From assembly GCF_024733555.1 (NCBI RefSeq), contig NZ_JANIOF010000001.1, positions 2,042,777 to 2,106,776 of the forward strand: a stretch of 64,000 nucleotides of DNA, in the 5' to 3' direction. The DNA comes from Paenibacillus sp. SC116. GTDB lineage: Bacteria > Bacillota > Bacilli > Paenibacillales > Paenibacillaceae. Of this stretch, positions 46,808 through 57,797 are shown in pieces (within the stretch, counting starts at the first letter, position 1; the number at the start of each line of letters is the position of its first letter). Under the pieces are notes generated by a model. The model was given only the letters and a program-made list of their open reading frames with translations. It made no database searches and was not told where the DNA came from. The translations under genes were made by a program, and so were the position numbers.

Positions 46808-46859
46808 GCCCTACAGTTGGCACTTCGTTCATATAGTGCTTGCTGTAGGGCATTTGTTT
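46808..46859 (+). terminator. Terminator of the glucan cassette
   Basis: A 9-bp stem, GCCCTACAG with CTGTAGGGC, with an inner GCACT/AGTGC pairing and a tail ATTTGTTTG. Confidence 0.7.
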
Positions 46860-47096
46860 GATTGTCATGCAAGATAATATCGATTACGATTTACAGCTCT
46901 TGCTCCCTACATATCTACTACTGATTAAATAAGCCAACACCGTGGTATAGAAAAGGAAGGCCATCGAGTAACGGTTAGCAGAAGCAGCGATTTTAGTTAT
47001 TTACCTTCTTGAAATGTACTAGATTTACGCACTCCTTCATAAGTTATATCATTGCATCTTTTTTACCTATGCATCTTGCTTTTTGCAATCATTTAA

Positions 47097-47111
47097 TTAT
47101 AATAATTATTA
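47097..47111 (+). promoter_or_regulatory. PerR-like operator
   Basis: TTATAATAATTATTA matches the Bacillus Per box (TTATAATNATTATAA) at 13 of 14 defined positions, 89 bases before the catalase start. Peroxide would relieve PerR repression. Confidence 0.6.
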
Positions 47112-47199
47112 TTAAGTATTAATTTCTATATTAAATTATATATCATATAGGTTTTAATTCAATCATTAATAAAACTTTGACCTTAGGGGTGGATCGATT

Positions 47200-48657
47200 A
47201 TGACGACGAACAAACGAACATTGACAACAAGTTGGGGAGCTCCCGTTGGTGATAACCAGAACTCAATGACCGCTGGACATCGTGGGCCAACTTTGATTCA
47301 AGATGTTCACTTACTTGAGAAACTGGCCCACTTCAATCGTGAGCGCGTGCCTGAGCGTGTCGTTCATGCAAAAGGTGCTGGCGCACATGGTTATTTTGAA
47401 GTTACGAATGATTTATCTTCTTATACAAAAGCAAACTTTTTGTCCGAAATCGGCAAACGAACGCCAATGTTTATTCGCTTTTCTACTGTAGCTGGTGAGT
47501 CTGGCTCTGCTGATACGGTACGTGATCCTCGTGGATTCGCTGTGAAATTTTATACCGAGGAAGGTAACTACGATCTAGTCGGCAATAATACACCCGTCTT
47601 CTTTATTCGCGATGCGATCAAGTTCCCTGATTTTATCCATACACAGAAGCGCCATCCGCAAACCCATTTGAAAAACCCGAACGCGGTATGGGACTTCTGG
47701 TCACTATCACCTGAATCGCTGCATCAAGTCACGATTCTGATGTCGGATCGTGGTATTCCTGCGACTTTGCGGCATATGCATGGCTTCGGCAGTCACACCT
47801 TTAAATGGGTGAACAACGAGGGCCAAGCAGTATGGGTCAAATACCATTTCAGGACAGAACAAGGAATCAAAAACTTGGATGTTGAGCTCGCAGCCAAACT
47901 TGCAGGTGAAAATCCTGACTACCATACGGAAGATTTATTCAATGCCATCGTTAAGGGTGACTTCCCTGCTTGGACACTGTATGTGCAGATTATGCCTGAG
48001 CAAGATGCGAATACGTATCGCTTCGATCCGTTCGATGTTACTAAGGTATGGTCGCACAAAGATTACCCTTTAATTGAGGTTGGGCGCATGGTGCTTGATC
48101 GCAATCCAGAAAACTATTTTGCGGAAGTGGAGCAAGCGACTTTCTCACCAGGCTCTTTCGTTCCCGGCATTGAAGCTTCACCAGATAAGATGCTGCAAGG
48201 ACGCCTATTCGCTTATTCCGATGCACATCGCTATCGTGTAGGAGCGAACCATAATACATTACCAATTAACTGCCCGCATGCCAAAGTCCACAATTATCAA
48301 CGCGATGGACAAATGCGCTCTGACTCAAACGGCGGCGCTTCTGTCTACTACGAGCCTAACAGCTTTGGCGGACCAACAGAGAGCCCATCTCATGCAGCAG
48401 CTCCGTATACGGTACAAGGCGAAGCACAAAGTGTCGCCTATGATCATCATGATCACTATACGCAGCCAGGTGACTTGTACCGTTTGCTATCAGAAGAAGA
48501 ACGCAGCCGACTCGTTGACAATATCGTTGCTGCGATGAAGCCTGTTGAGAAGGATGAGATTAAGCTGCGCCAGATCCAACATTTCTACAAGGCTGATCCT
48601 GAGTACGGCAATCGTGTAGCAGAAGGACTTGGGCTGCATGTTCCGGAAGAGAAATAA
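47200..48657 (+). CDS. katA: Haem catalase
   Basis: A 485-residue clade 3 (small-subunit) monofunctional catalase, which splits hydrogen peroxide in the cytoplasm. The distal histidine lies in [14 protein letters not shown] near residue 55, the catalytic asparagine in [10 protein letters not shown], and the proximal haem-binding tyrosine in [13 protein letters not shown] near residue 338. The length fits the family. The start has AGGGGTGGATCG before it. The PerR-like box upstream agrees with peroxide induction as in B. subtilis katA. It is a single gene closed by a terminator. Confidence 0.96.
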   Translation: MTTNKRTLTTSWGAPVGDNQNSMTAGHRGPTLIQDVHLLEKLAHFNRERVPERVVHAKGAGAHGYFEVTNDLSSYTKANFLSEIGKRTPMFIRFSTVAGESGSADTVRDPRGFAVKFYTEEGNYDLVGNNTPVFFIRDAIKFPDFIHTQKRHPQTHLKNPNAVWDFWSLSPESLHQVTILMSDRGIPATLRHMHGFGSHTFKWVNNEGQAVWVKYHFRTEQGIKNLDVELAAKLAGENPDYHTEDLFNAIVKGDFPAWTLYVQIMPEQDANTYRFDPFDVTKVWSHKDYPLIEVGRMVLDRNPENYFAEVEQATFSPGSFVPGIEASPDKMLQGRLFAYSDAHRYRVGANHNTLPINCPHAKVHNYQRDGQMRSDSNGGASVYYEPNSFGGPTESPSHAAAPYTVQGEAQSVAYDHHDHYTQPGDLYRLLSEEERSRLVDNIVAAMKPVEKDEIKLRQIQHFYKADPEYGNRVAEGLGLHVPEEK

Positions 48658-48855
48658 GTTAGAAGAAGCTTGGGTATAGTTGAAAGTCCACTCAGGTGAA
48701 TGAATTTGGACTCATTTATTTTGTCGAAGCAAATTAGATTTATGATATTCAATTTAACTTATTGTTATTTCATCATTATCGTTATCATTGAAACAAGCTC
48801 AAAGATATGAGCGAACCTCACGAATGAAGTACCTCTTTCCCTCTTACAAATACAA

Positions 48856-48894
48856 ACGGCTAAACCTTGTTCATAAAGGTTTAGCCGTCTTTTT
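48856..48894. terminator. Terminator after katA
   Basis: A perfect 13-bp stem, ACGGCTAAACCTT with AAGGTTTAGCCGT, followed by CTTTTT. It can also serve the minus-strand gene ending at 48916. Confidence 0.85.
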
Positions 48895-48915
48895 ATAGAG
48901 CTAATAATAGAGCAG

Positions 48916-49884
48916 TTATTTGTTTTCACCCTCATCAGAGGAAGACCATTCCAAATAAATATATGTCGAAAGGGTATCCGTTACAGGCATATATTGCTCA
49001 GTTGGATAAGACAACTGCAAATTTTTCGCTTCGGTTTCATAGCCCCATAATACCAGCTGCTCAATCATCCAGTTTCGCCATTCTATACACTGAAACATGT
49101 AATATTGCTGAGCATCACGAACAAATCCAATTCTCGATTCCAAAGAAGCTGCCTCGACAAATTTCTGTGCCTCAGCTAGTTCATTTGAAGCCGAATTTCC
49201 GCCATCAGACTGCCAATGTAAACGTGTATGCGAGTTCTCGCCTACTCCCTCGTTTTGTTTATCAATTGGAAGCACACCCAGCCCATTTACCGTTTCAAGA
49301 ATCATTTTCGAACGTCTAAGTGCACGGATAGATTCTAGCTCTTTCCATAGTTGTGACCTTTCTATTTTCTTTAATTGGAAGTCAGCTCTAAAGCTATCTA
49401 TTCTAGCTTTCCTCTCTTCGAAATACTCAGGAGGCAGCTTAAAATCTCCTTCATTGGGTTGTTGCTGTTCCTCTTCTTCTCTTTGTTGTACATACCGTAT
49501 ATAGTCCTCTTCGTCTTCGAAATGATTAATGAAAATCCCATCATCCGCACAATAAACCTCCAAAAATTGAGCTAAGTTATTACCTGCATAACGTATTTCT
49601 AAGCCAAAATCCATAGGTGAAACACAAATAATAGGTGCTTCATTTAAATCTTCTACCGCTCCGAACTCTGTTAAAAACGCATAATGAATACCATCCACTC
49701 TAATCGTCGCAAATGGAATAGAATCAATCGGCGTGCTCATATAACGACGGTCATCATCTTTAAGAATAAATAGTCCTATATCTTCACTATCCTGGCTTCG
49801 TTCTTGGCGCTCTATCATTTTCAGAATCGTATCAGGGATTTCATACTTTCCATACAAATCACGCATAGAACTAGGAATGTTCAT
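48916..49884 (-). CDS. SUKH-like protein of unknown function
   Basis: A 322-residue acidic protein. The N-terminal half, with IPFATIRVDGIHYAFLTEFG and ICVSPMDFGLEIRYAGNNL, resembles SMI1/KNR4 (SUKH) proteins, many of which are toxin immunity proteins while others are housekeeping. The second half is helical and rich in Glu and Gln, with WKELESIRALRRSKMILETV. The family call is weak. GAGAGGAG lies before the ATG. No toxin or polymorphic-toxin gene adjoins it, so an orphan immunity role or a general one remains open. Confidence 0.72.
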   Translation of the reverse strand: MNIPSSMRDLYGKYEIPDTILKMIERQERSQDSEDIGLFILKDDDRRYMSTPIDSIPFATIRVDGIHYAFLTEFGAVEDLNEAPIICVSPMDFGLEIRYAGNNLAQFLEVYCADDGIFINHFEDEEDYIRYVQQREEEEQQQPNEGDFKLPPEYFEERKARIDSFRADFQLKKIERSQLWKELESIRALRRSKMILETVNGLGVLPIDKQNEGVGENSHTRLHWQSDGGNSASNELAEAQKFVEAASLESRIGFVRDAQQYYMFQCIEWRNWMIEQLVLWGYETEAKNLQLSYPTEQYMPVTDTLSTYIYLEWSSSDEGENK

Positions 49885-49921
49885 ATCTTTTCTCCTCTCA
49901 AAATAAAAAGTTATACCTAAT

Positions 49922-49987
49922 AAAAAGAGCTTATTTTCTCATCAACGAATTGGGATTAACCCCTCTACGCTGATGGAAAATAAGCTC
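49922..49987 (-). terminator. leuB terminator
   Basis: Arms 49927-49944 and 49970-49987 pair over about 17 bp with one bulge; on the minus strand CTTTTTATTAGG follows. It lies 85 bases after the leuB stop. Confidence 0.75.
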
Positions 49988-50071
49988 AATTAAATTCTGT
50001 TTCTTCCTTTATATATAGCAAGATGTATAGACCCTCTTAAAAGCCGCACATACTTGCCAATATTGCTATTA

Positions 50072-51166
50072 TTACGCCTGAACTGCAGCGCCCTCTAAGG
50101 CATTAGCAATCAAGTCGCCCATCTCGTTTGTGCTTAGTGCTTGAGCACGATCCACAGCAATATCGCCTGTGCGGTGGCCAGCATCCAACACCTGCTTCAC
50201 AGCACGCTCAATCGCGTCCGCAGCTTCACCATAGCCGAATGTCAAACGGTACATAAGCGCGACTGAAAGGATCGTCGCGATTGGGTTCGCCACTCCTTGA
50301 CCCGCAATGTCCGGAGCTGAACCGTGTACAGGCTCATACAAACCGAAGCTGCCTTCGCCAAGCGATGCGGAAGAAAGCATGCCGATCGAACCTGTAAGCA
50401 TTGCTGCTTCGTCACTTAAAATATCACCGAACATATTTTCCGTTACGATAACGTCGAAGCTGGATGGACGGCGCAGCAACTGCATCGCGCAGTTATCAAC
50501 GAGTACATGTTCCACTTCTACATCTGGATAGTCTGGTGCAATTCGATTCACCGTTTCACGCCATAAACGGGATGTCTCCAACACGTTTGCTTTATCGACA
50601 GAAGCAAGCTTCTTGCGGCGCTTCTGAGCTACTTCGAATGCTTGGCGTACAATACGTTCTACTTCTGTTACGTTGTAGACACATGTATCAACCGCCTCTT
50701 CACCGTGAGCACCTTCGCGACGGAACTTCTCACCGAAGTAGATGCCGCCTGTCAATTCACGTACAACGATAAGGTCAGTACCTTCCAACACTTCTGGCTT
50801 GAGCGTAGAAGCATCTTTCAAGCAATCAAATACAACAGCCGGACGCAAGTTTGAGAATAGTCCCAATTCTTTGCGAATACCGAGCAAACCTGTCTCTGGA
50901 CGAAGCTCTTTCGAGTTGTTGTCCCATTTCGGTCCACCAACTGCACCCAAGAGCACTGCATCCGCACGTTTACAAATATCAAGTGTCTCCTGCGGAAGCG
51001 GCGTTCCTTTCTCATCAATGGCAATACCACCGAACAGACCGTGCTCGAATTCAAATTTCAAGCCGAACAATTCCTCCGTACGTTTCATAACCTTGATCGC
51101 TTCAGTTACTACTTCTGGGCCAATACCGTCCCCTGCAATAACTGCAATGTTTTTAACCTCTGTCAT
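50072..51166 (-). CDS. leuB: 3-isopropylmalate dehydrogenase
   Basis: The third enzyme of leucine synthesis, which oxidises and decarboxylates 3-isopropylmalate with NAD in the cytoplasm. At 364 residues it has normal length. The N-terminus is [16 protein letters not shown], and the signature [17 protein letters not shown] near residue 245 carries the metal-binding aspartates. AAGGAG lies before the ATG at 51166, which matches the family start; an upstream ATG at 51208 is open but unlikely. It lies downstream of leuA but beyond a terminator, so it may have its own promoter. leuC and leuD are not present next to it. Confidence 0.96.
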   Translation of the reverse strand: MTEVKNIAVIAGDGIGPEVVTEAIKVMKRTEELFGLKFEFEHGLFGGIAIDEKGTPLPQETLDICKRADAVLLGAVGGPKWDNNSKELRPETGLLGIRKELGLFSNLRPAVVFDCLKDASTLKPEVLEGTDLIVVRELTGGIYFGEKFRREGAHGEEAVDTCVYNVTEVERIVRQAFEVAQKRRKKLASVDKANVLETSRLWRETVNRIAPDYPDVEVEHVLVDNCAMQLLRRPSSFDVIVTENMFGDILSDEAAMLTGSIGMLSSASLGEGSFGLYEPVHGSAPDIAGQGVANPIATILSVALMYRLTFGYGEAADAIERAVKQVLDAGHRTGDIAVDRAQALSTNEMGDLIANALEGAAVQA

Positions 51167-51397
51167 ATCCGTTCGCTCCTTCTCTCCGTATGTATGTAAA
51201 TAAAACACTCCTACTCCTGCAACCCATACCTTATTATTCCTTACATTTTATCGCACACCGCCTCAGATGACTAAGATATAAAATCTATTATCTTAATAGG
51301 CTGTATCTATAAAGGTGAGAAAAAAGTCTGTTTTCCCTTGGGCATATGTACAAAAAGCTATTATTTTTCAGTAGAATTCATGTTCGGTAAGCATGAT

Positions 51398-51433
51398 AAA
51401 AGCCCGCTCTCCAGTGAATGGACAGCGGGCTTT
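51398..51433 (-). terminator. leuA terminator
   Basis: A perfect 10-bp stem, AAAGCCCGCT with AGCGGGCTTT, in the 239-base gap between leuA and leuB. The T run on the minus strand is short (TTTTATC). Confidence 0.7.
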
Positions 51434-51447
51434 CCTTTGATCCTATT

Positions 51448-52998
51448 TTATACAAGGCCAATCTTATCGCGACGGTTGCCGCTGTTTAACTGACGCTTCT
51501 CGATCAGACGATTGAGCGCATCGACATATGCGCGCGCACTCGCTTCAAGAATATCTGTGCTTACGCCACGGCCCTGAACAGCTACTTCGTCTTGATTCAT
51601 AACGACATGAACCTCACCCTGCGCATCTTTACCATGCGTAACAGACTTAATGGAATAGTCGGACAACACAACCTCTTCCCCAGTAGCCTTATCAATCGCA
51701 TTGTAAATGGCATCAACGGAACCGTTTCCTTCTGCTTCTTGTTCCAGCACATCGCCTTCATGTGTGACGATGCGGACTTTAGCAGTTGGAGTTGCTTCAT
51801 TGCCATAGGTGACATAGATCGTTTGCAGCGAGAAGATTTCCAGCGTATCGACGATTTTCTCTTCGATAAAGGCACGAATGTCCTCGTCAGATACTTCTTT
51901 CTTCTTATCTGCCAGATCTTTAAATTTCGAAAATGCGATATTGAGCTGATCATCACTCAACTCATAGCCAAGATCGATAAGCTTCTCACGGAACGCATGA
52001 CGTCCTGAATGCTTGCCGAGCACAAGCTTGCTCTCCTTAAGGCCAATTGTCTCAGGAGACATAATCTCATACGTCGTCTTCTCTTTCAGCATGCCATCCT
52101 GATGAATACCAGATTCATGAGCAAACGCATTTGCACCAACGATTGCTTTGTTGCCTGGCACGACCATGCCCGTCAATTTGCTAACTAAGCGGCTAGAACG
52201 AGCAATCTCCGATAATACCATCGTTGACTTTGCTTGGAAGAAGTCCTGACGTGTTTCCAACGCCATCGCTACTTCCTCTAGCGCCGTATTGCCCGCGCGT
52301 TCACCAATACCATTAATCGTTCCCTCAACCTGATCCGCACCATTCAATACGGCAGCCAATGCGTTCGCAGTCGCCATCCCTAAGTCATCATGGCAATGAG
52401 CACTCAACTGAATTTTTTCGATACCAGGTACTTGTTCCTTAAGTGTCTTAAAGATGTTACCGAATTCCGCAGGATATAAATATCCGACGGTGTCCGGAAT
52501 ATTAACGACTGTTGCACCTGCCTTAATCGCCATCTCCGTTACTTGGCAAAGGAAGTCCAACTCTGTCCGTCCTGCATCCTCAGGAGAAAATTGAATTTTG
52601 GTGAAATACTTGCCTGCATACTTAATGGCTGCTTCTGCCGCCTCCAACATTTGCTCCTTCGTCATGCGCAGCTTGTGCTGACGATGAATCGGAGATGATG
52701 CTAGGAAAAGATGAAGGCAAGGATCTTGCGCGTCTTTCAGCGCTTCATAGGCCGCATCAATATCTTGAACGCGGGAGCGAGCTAATGCAACCACAGTCGC
52801 ATTTTTCACTGCTTTTGCAACTGCATTTACAGCTGCCAAGTCACCTGGCGATGCTGCCGGGAATCCCGCTTCCATACGGTCAATGCCAAGGCGCTCCAAC
52901 TGATGCGCAATTTCTAATTTCTCTTTCGTATTCAAATTGACGCCTGGAGATTGCTCACCGTCACGCAACGTTGTATCAAACAAATATATTTTACGCAT
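51448..52998 (-). CDS. leuA: 2-isopropylmalate synthase
   Basis: The first committed enzyme of leucine synthesis, which joins acetyl-CoA to 2-oxoisovalerate. The 516 residues fit the family. The TIM-barrel half begins FDTTLRDGEQSPGV, giving the catalytic Arg and metal Asp, and has LSAHCHDDLGMATANAL with the H-x-H-type metal ligands. The C-terminal regulatory domain (about 390-510) binds leucine for feedback control. GAGGAGGTG lies 9 bases before the ATG. It follows ilvC by 153 bases, across a terminator-like hairpin. Confidence 0.96.
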   Translation of the reverse strand: MRKIYLFDTTLRDGEQSPGVNLNTKEKLEIAHQLERLGIDRMEAGFPAASPGDLAAVNAVAKAVKNATVVALARSRVQDIDAAYEALKDAQDPCLHLFLASSPIHRQHKLRMTKEQMLEAAEAAIKYAGKYFTKIQFSPEDAGRTELDFLCQVTEMAIKAGATVVNIPDTVGYLYPAEFGNIFKTLKEQVPGIEKIQLSAHCHDDLGMATANALAAVLNGADQVEGTINGIGERAGNTALEEVAMALETRQDFFQAKSTMVLSEIARSSRLVSKLTGMVVPGNKAIVGANAFAHESGIHQDGMLKEKTTYEIMSPETIGLKESKLVLGKHSGRHAFREKLIDLGYELSDDQLNIAFSKFKDLADKKKEVSDEDIRAFIEEKIVDTLEIFSLQTIYVTYGNEATPTAKVRIVTHEGDVLEQEAEGNGSVDAIYNAIDKATGEEVVLSDYSIKSVTHGKDAQGEVHVVMNQDEVAVQGRGVSTDILEASARAYVDALNRLIEKRQLNSGNRRDKIGLV

Positions 52999-53021
52999 AA
53001 CTCCGCACCTCCTCGTTGCTA

Positions 53022-53056
53022 ATAAAAACGCCCACCCGCCTAGTGACGGGCGGACG
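53022..53056 (-). terminator. Terminator or attenuator between ilvC and leuA
   Basis: On the minus strand a 10-bp stem (53047-53056 with 53029-53038, two G-U pairs) is followed by TTTTTATT, just before the leuA ribosome site. A competing hairpin (GGCG..ACG with CGT..CGCC) can form upstream, as in attenuators. Confidence 0.7.
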
Positions 53057-53151
53057 CATTGCGTAATCGCCTTACTTATTCACATGCACATGCATACACG
53101 TTACATGAACGACTGCTAATTGAATGAATATACTACATATAATGCCGATGC

Positions 53152-54159
<1,008 letters not shown>

Positions 54160-54210
54160 TCAAATTTGTTCCCATTTTGTTTATATACGTAAGGTATATA
54201 TGATGTTTAG

Positions 54211-54283
54211 CCCTCGGATGATAAAGGGTATTTCAAAGGATAATTAGGTCTCATCCTCTGAAATACCCCTTCATCCGAAAGGG
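54211..54283 (-). promoter_or_regulatory. Long intercistronic hairpin upstream of ilvC
   Basis: About 26 bp of stem in a 73-base span: outer CCCT/AGGG and CGGATGA/TCATCCG, middle GGGTATTTCA/TGAAATACCC, inner AGGAT/ATCCT. No T run follows on the minus strand, so it is not a plain terminator. It may mark an mRNA cut and protect the ilvC message. Confidence 0.75.
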
Positions 54284-54357
54284 TTCTTACAACATGCTTG
54301 TTCGTGCACAATCAAATTCCATAATGTGGTTCACTGCTTAAAGCTAGCATCGTTTGC

Positions 54358-54873
54358 TTAACGAATCGCACCATCTGTAATCGATCCGCGAATCATCGCC
54401 GTTACGCCCGTGCGGCTAATCTCGCGAATGCCATAAGGCTCCATCAGTTCAATCATCGCTTCAATTTTCGAAGACTCTCCCAACACTTGAACGACAAGTG
54501 TGCTCGGGCCAATATCAATAATAGAAGCGCGGAAGGTCTCAACCACTCCAAGAATTTCTGGTCGCATGTTAGGCTCAGCCTTTACCTTAATCAAGGCAAG
54601 TTCACGTGCAACCATCTCTTGTGAGCTGAGATTAAGAACCTTGATAACATCAATAATCTTATATAATTGCTTCTCTACTTGCTCAAGCATTTGTTCATCC
54701 GCTGTAGTGACGATAACCATTCTTGATAATCCAGGTTCTTCGGAAGCACCTACTGTAATACTCTCGATATTGAAGCCGCGACGTCCGAACAATCCTGAGA
54801 CGCGTTGCAGCACGCCTGGTTGATCGTTTACGATGACAGCTATCGTATGTCTAGTCATTGTAATCGTGCTCAT
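54358..54873 (-). CDS. ilvN: Acetolactate synthase regulatory subunit
   Basis: The small subunit of acetohydroxyacid synthase, which activates IlvB and makes it sensitive to valine. At 171 residues it has normal length. The N-terminal ACT domain starts [20 protein letters not shown] with the typical [10 protein letters not shown] loop; the C-terminal half has the ACT-like second domain. The gene overlaps ilvB by 4 bases (ATGA), so translation is coupled. It is sometimes named ilvH. Confidence 0.96.
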   Translation of the reverse strand: MSTITMTRHTIAVIVNDQPGVLQRVSGLFGRRGFNIESITVGASEEPGLSRMVIVTTADEQMLEQVEKQLYKIIDVIKVLNLSSQEMVARELALIKVKAEPNMRPEILGVVETFRASIIDIGPSTLVVQVLGESSKIEAMIELMEPYGIREISRTGVTAMIRGSITDGAIR

Positions 54874-56615
54874 TCGCCATCCCCCATTATCATTTGATCG
54901 ATCGTAGATCCCTGCGTAACCATCGGATATACATTTTCGTGTTTGCGAACAACGAACTCAACTACCGCAGGTCCCGGTGTATTCAAAGCTTGCTCCCAAG
55001 CCATCTTCGCTTCTTCCTTATTCGTTGCACGGAAGCCTGGAACGCCATATGCTTCTGACAATTTCACGAAGTCCGGACTGCCAGCCAAGTCAATATGGCT
55101 GTAACGCTCTTCATAAATGATTTCTTGCCATTGGCGAACCATGCCGAGCACCTGGTTGTTGATGATGACAACCTTGACCGGAATATTGTTAATCGCACAA
55201 ATCGCAAGCTCCTGCGCACACATTTGCATGCCGCCATCGCCATTGATGGAAACGACTGTACGATCTGGATGCGCCATTTGCGCACCGATTGCTGATGGGA
55301 ATCCGAAGCCCATCGTTCCAAGTCCGCCAGATGTAATCCAAGAACGCGGATTGTTAAAGCGATAATATTGCGCCGCCCACATCTGATGCTGACCTACGTC
55401 CGTTGTAACGATGGCTTCACCCTTCGTCGTATCATGGATCATTTCGATAACCCATTGCGGCTTCAATTCCGTATCGCTATCTTCATAGCGTAATGGCTGG
55501 TCAATCTTCCAACCTAGCAATTGTGCTCTCCAAGCATCCGCTTTGTCTGCTCGTTTTACCGCTTCATTTGCCTGTGTTAGTGTCGTCTTAATGTCACCAA
55601 CGATTGGGATATCCGTTGGAACATTCTTCCCGATCTCAGCTGGATCGATGTCAATGTGGACAATTTTCGCATGCGGTGCGAAGCCATCCAGCTTCATCGT
55701 TACTCGATCATCAAACCGTGCACCGATATTAATTAGCAAATCTGCCTGTTGAATGGCGTTATTTGCTGTGAATGTACCATGCATACCTGGCATTCCTAGC
55801 CACAAGTCATGTCCGCTTGGGAATCCGCCAAGTCCGAGCAATGTCGTCGTCACTGGAATTTGCGCAGTTGTAATGAATTGATACAGCTCTTCATGCGCAC
55901 CAGAATGGATAACCCCTGCTCCTGCCAAGATGATCGGCCGCTCTGCTTCTTCAATCGCTTTAAGCATTTTATCAACTTGATACTTATTCGGCTTAACCGT
56001 CGGATGATAGCCGCGGATATCTATCGTTGTTGATGGTTGGAACAATGACTTAGCAGCCGAGACATCCTTCGGAATATCGATCAGAACCGGACCTTTTCGT
56101 CCTGTATTCGCGATATGGAATGCTTCATGAATAATACGCGGTAAGTCCTCTACATCACGAACGAGATAGCTGTGCTTTGTAATCGGCATCGTAATTCCGG
56201 TAATATCCGCTTCTTGGAACGCATCTGTTCCGATCAGCGACGTTGCAACGTTGCCCGTAATGACCACGAGAGGTACCGAGTCCATATATGCAGTCGCAAT
56301 ACCCGTTACAAGATTTGTTGCTCCAGGACCCGAAGTCGCGATACACACGCCAACGTTACCGCTTGCCCGTGCATACCCATCCGCTGCATGAATGGCGCCC
56401 TGCTCATGCCTTGTCAGCAAATGCTTGAAATCATCAAAGCCGTGCATCGCATCGTAAATATACAATACGGCTCCTCCCGGATAGCCGAAGACGCATTCCG
56501 CACCTTCTAACAACAAGCTTCGAAGTAAAATTTCTGAACCTGTAATTACTTCTGGCTTCATCCATTTCTGACGTAATTCTTCTTTAGACCGCATGGTTGC
56601 ATGCTGAGCGCTCAT
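54870..56615 (-). CDS. ilvB: Acetolactate synthase catalytic subunit
   Basis: The large subunit of acetohydroxyacid synthase, which makes acetolactate or acetohydroxybutyrate from pyruvate with ThDP and FAD. The 581 residues follow the usual three domains: PYR with the catalytic glutamate in [18 protein letters not shown], the central FAD domain, and PP with the ThDP motif [13 protein letters not shown] near residue 445. GAGGGGGATGG lies before the ATG. It is the first gene of ilvBNC-leuA, behind a leucine T-box and a strong promoter. Confidence 0.97.
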   Translation of the reverse strand: MSAQHATMRSKEELRQKWMKPEVITGSEILLRSLLLEGAECVFGYPGGAVLYIYDAMHGFDDFKHLLTRHEQGAIHAADGYARASGNVGVCIATSGPGATNLVTGIATAYMDSVPLVVITGNVATSLIGTDAFQEADITGITMPITKHSYLVRDVEDLPRIIHEAFHIANTGRKGPVLIDIPKDVSAAKSLFQPSTTIDIRGYHPTVKPNKYQVDKMLKAIEEAERPIILAGAGVIHSGAHEELYQFITTAQIPVTTTLLGLGGFPSGHDLWLGMPGMHGTFTANNAIQQADLLINIGARFDDRVTMKLDGFAPHAKIVHIDIDPAEIGKNVPTDIPIVGDIKTTLTQANEAVKRADKADAWRAQLLGWKIDQPLRYEDSDTELKPQWVIEMIHDTTKGEAIVTTDVGQHQMWAAQYYRFNNPRSWITSGGLGTMGFGFPSAIGAQMAHPDRTVVSINGDGGMQMCAQELAICAINNIPVKVVIINNQVLGMVRQWQEIIYEERYSHIDLAGSPDFVKLSEAYGVPGFRATNKEEAKMAWEQALNTPGPAVVEFVVRKHENVYPMVTQGSTIDQMIMGDGE

Positions 56616-56671
56616 CCGCCATCCCCCTCACCTAATCTGTAATTGAAATAAATCACTTAGACTTGAATATA

Positions 56672-57049
56672 ACAAAAAAACCTTCCGCCCCAGGACACAG
56701 TTCATGTATCCATAGGGACGAAAGGTTAGCTTCCGTGGTACCACCCAGATTTGCTATATGTCTCACAACATACAGCCTCCATAAGTTTGCAACACATAGC
56801 TGCAAACTGTAACAGCGCCTAACGCGCGCCCGACGATTCTACCTAGTAGTTGACGGATATATCTTGGCCTTGCATGTGTCCTTGCATCCGTCTTCGTTCA
56901 GCAGAACAGCTCCGAGGTGAGCATCGATCATAAGGGGTTAAGGCGGCGGTTCCAGCATAGTCCGCACGCTCTCTGGTCATAAGAGCCCTTCGTCTTTAGT
57001 CCTCATCATAGCCATTGGTATGTTATGTCAGAGTGTATTCCAAATGTTA
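56672..57049 (-). promoter_or_regulatory. T-box leader of the ilv-leu operon
   Basis: On the minus strand the T-box core TGGGTGGTACCACGG (complement 56733-56747) is followed by a terminator (arms about 56715-56725 and 56681-56690) and seven T. Stem I shows AGAGAGCGTGCGGACTATGC-like elements. CUC followed by A (complement 56919-56921) fits a leucine specifier, as in the B. subtilis ilv-leu leader. Leucine shortage would raise expression. Confidence 0.93.
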
Positions 57050-57055
57050 AGAAGT

Positions 57056-57084
57056 ATTATATGCCTACACTTTGAGCGAGTCAA
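57056..57084 (-). promoter_or_regulatory. Sigma-A promoter of the ilv-leu operon
   Basis: TTGACT (57079-57084) and TATAAT (57056-57061) on the minus strand with a 17-base spacer. Confidence 0.85.
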
Positions 57085-57207
57085 TAGGACTATCAAAAAA
57101 AATACCAAAATGTTCTGGTGTCCATTCAAACGTGAAAAAGCAGGCATAGAATAAACGAAAACGTGCTGCCATACAGCTGCTATCAAGCTTGAAGTGGAGG
57201 AATGCAC

Positions 57208-57660
57208 ATGCTTCGATTACGTATACCTGAACAGGATGACGAAATAATTTGGTCTTTGGTAGAAGCCGAATTAATCCCCAAATCCAATCTAAACTGGGAC
57301 ATTCCTCAGCTTAAAAATGAGATGCCAAAACGCCTGTCCAAAGGCTTCACTTATGTCAAAGTGGACCTTGTAAATCAACCCATCGCTTTTATCCACGCTG
57401 TCGTAATCGAGCGGATTTTATTCATCGATATGCTTGCCGTTCATTCCTACCTACAACGAAGAGGAATAGGACAAATTCTACTTCAATCAGCTGAAAAACA
57501 AGCTATATTGCAATCATGCAGCTCGTCCAAGCTCGCCGTAGATGCTGGCAATGAACCAGCACGACGCTTCTATGAACGAGCAGGCTACAAAAGCAGACAG
57601 TATCTAGTAAACTTGCAATGCTGGGAAATGTTCAAACCATTTAGCCAGATAAGCGAATAA
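57208..57660 (+). CDS. GNAT family N-acetyltransferase
   Basis: A 150-residue acetyltransferase. The acetyl-CoA loop is QRRGIGQILLQSAEKQA near residue 88, and the C-terminal part has the typical NEPARRFYERAGYK. The substrate amine is unknown. GGAGG lies 7 bases before the ATG at 57208; an in-frame ATG at 57202 is too close to that site. It is divergent from the ilv-leu promoter and stands alone. Confidence 0.88.
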   Translation: MLRLRIPEQDDEIIWSLVEAELIPKSNLNWDIPQLKNEMPKRLSKGFTYVKVDLVNQPIAFIHAVVIERILFIDMLAVHSYLQRRGIGQILLQSAEKQAILQSCSSSKLAVDAGNEPARRFYERAGYKSRQYLVNLQCWEMFKPFSQISE

Positions 57661-57694
57661 CTCACGATTAATAAGCACTTTAAAATAAGACAGC

Positions 57695-57714
57695 CCGGAA
57701 TGAAAGAATTCCGG
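57695..57714. terminator. Possible bidirectional terminator
   Basis: A perfect 7-bp stem, CCGGAAT with ATTCCGG, and a 6-base loop in the gap between the convergent GNAT and glycine-rich genes. The flanking T runs are weak. Confidence 0.4.
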
Positions 57715-57797
57715 ACCGTAGCCGATACGTCACACGCATCCCTCATGCGCTGCTATCGATATTCACTCACTATCTCTTTCCTACTGCTAGTCTAGTT

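Larger units (their letters stand above)
46802..47199. other. Intergenic region before catalase
   Basis: About 400 bases: a terminator for the glucan cassette (46808-46859), then an AT-rich control region with a PerR-like box at 47097-47111. I see no ORF and no clear -35/-10 pair beyond several AT-rich matches. Confidence 0.6.
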
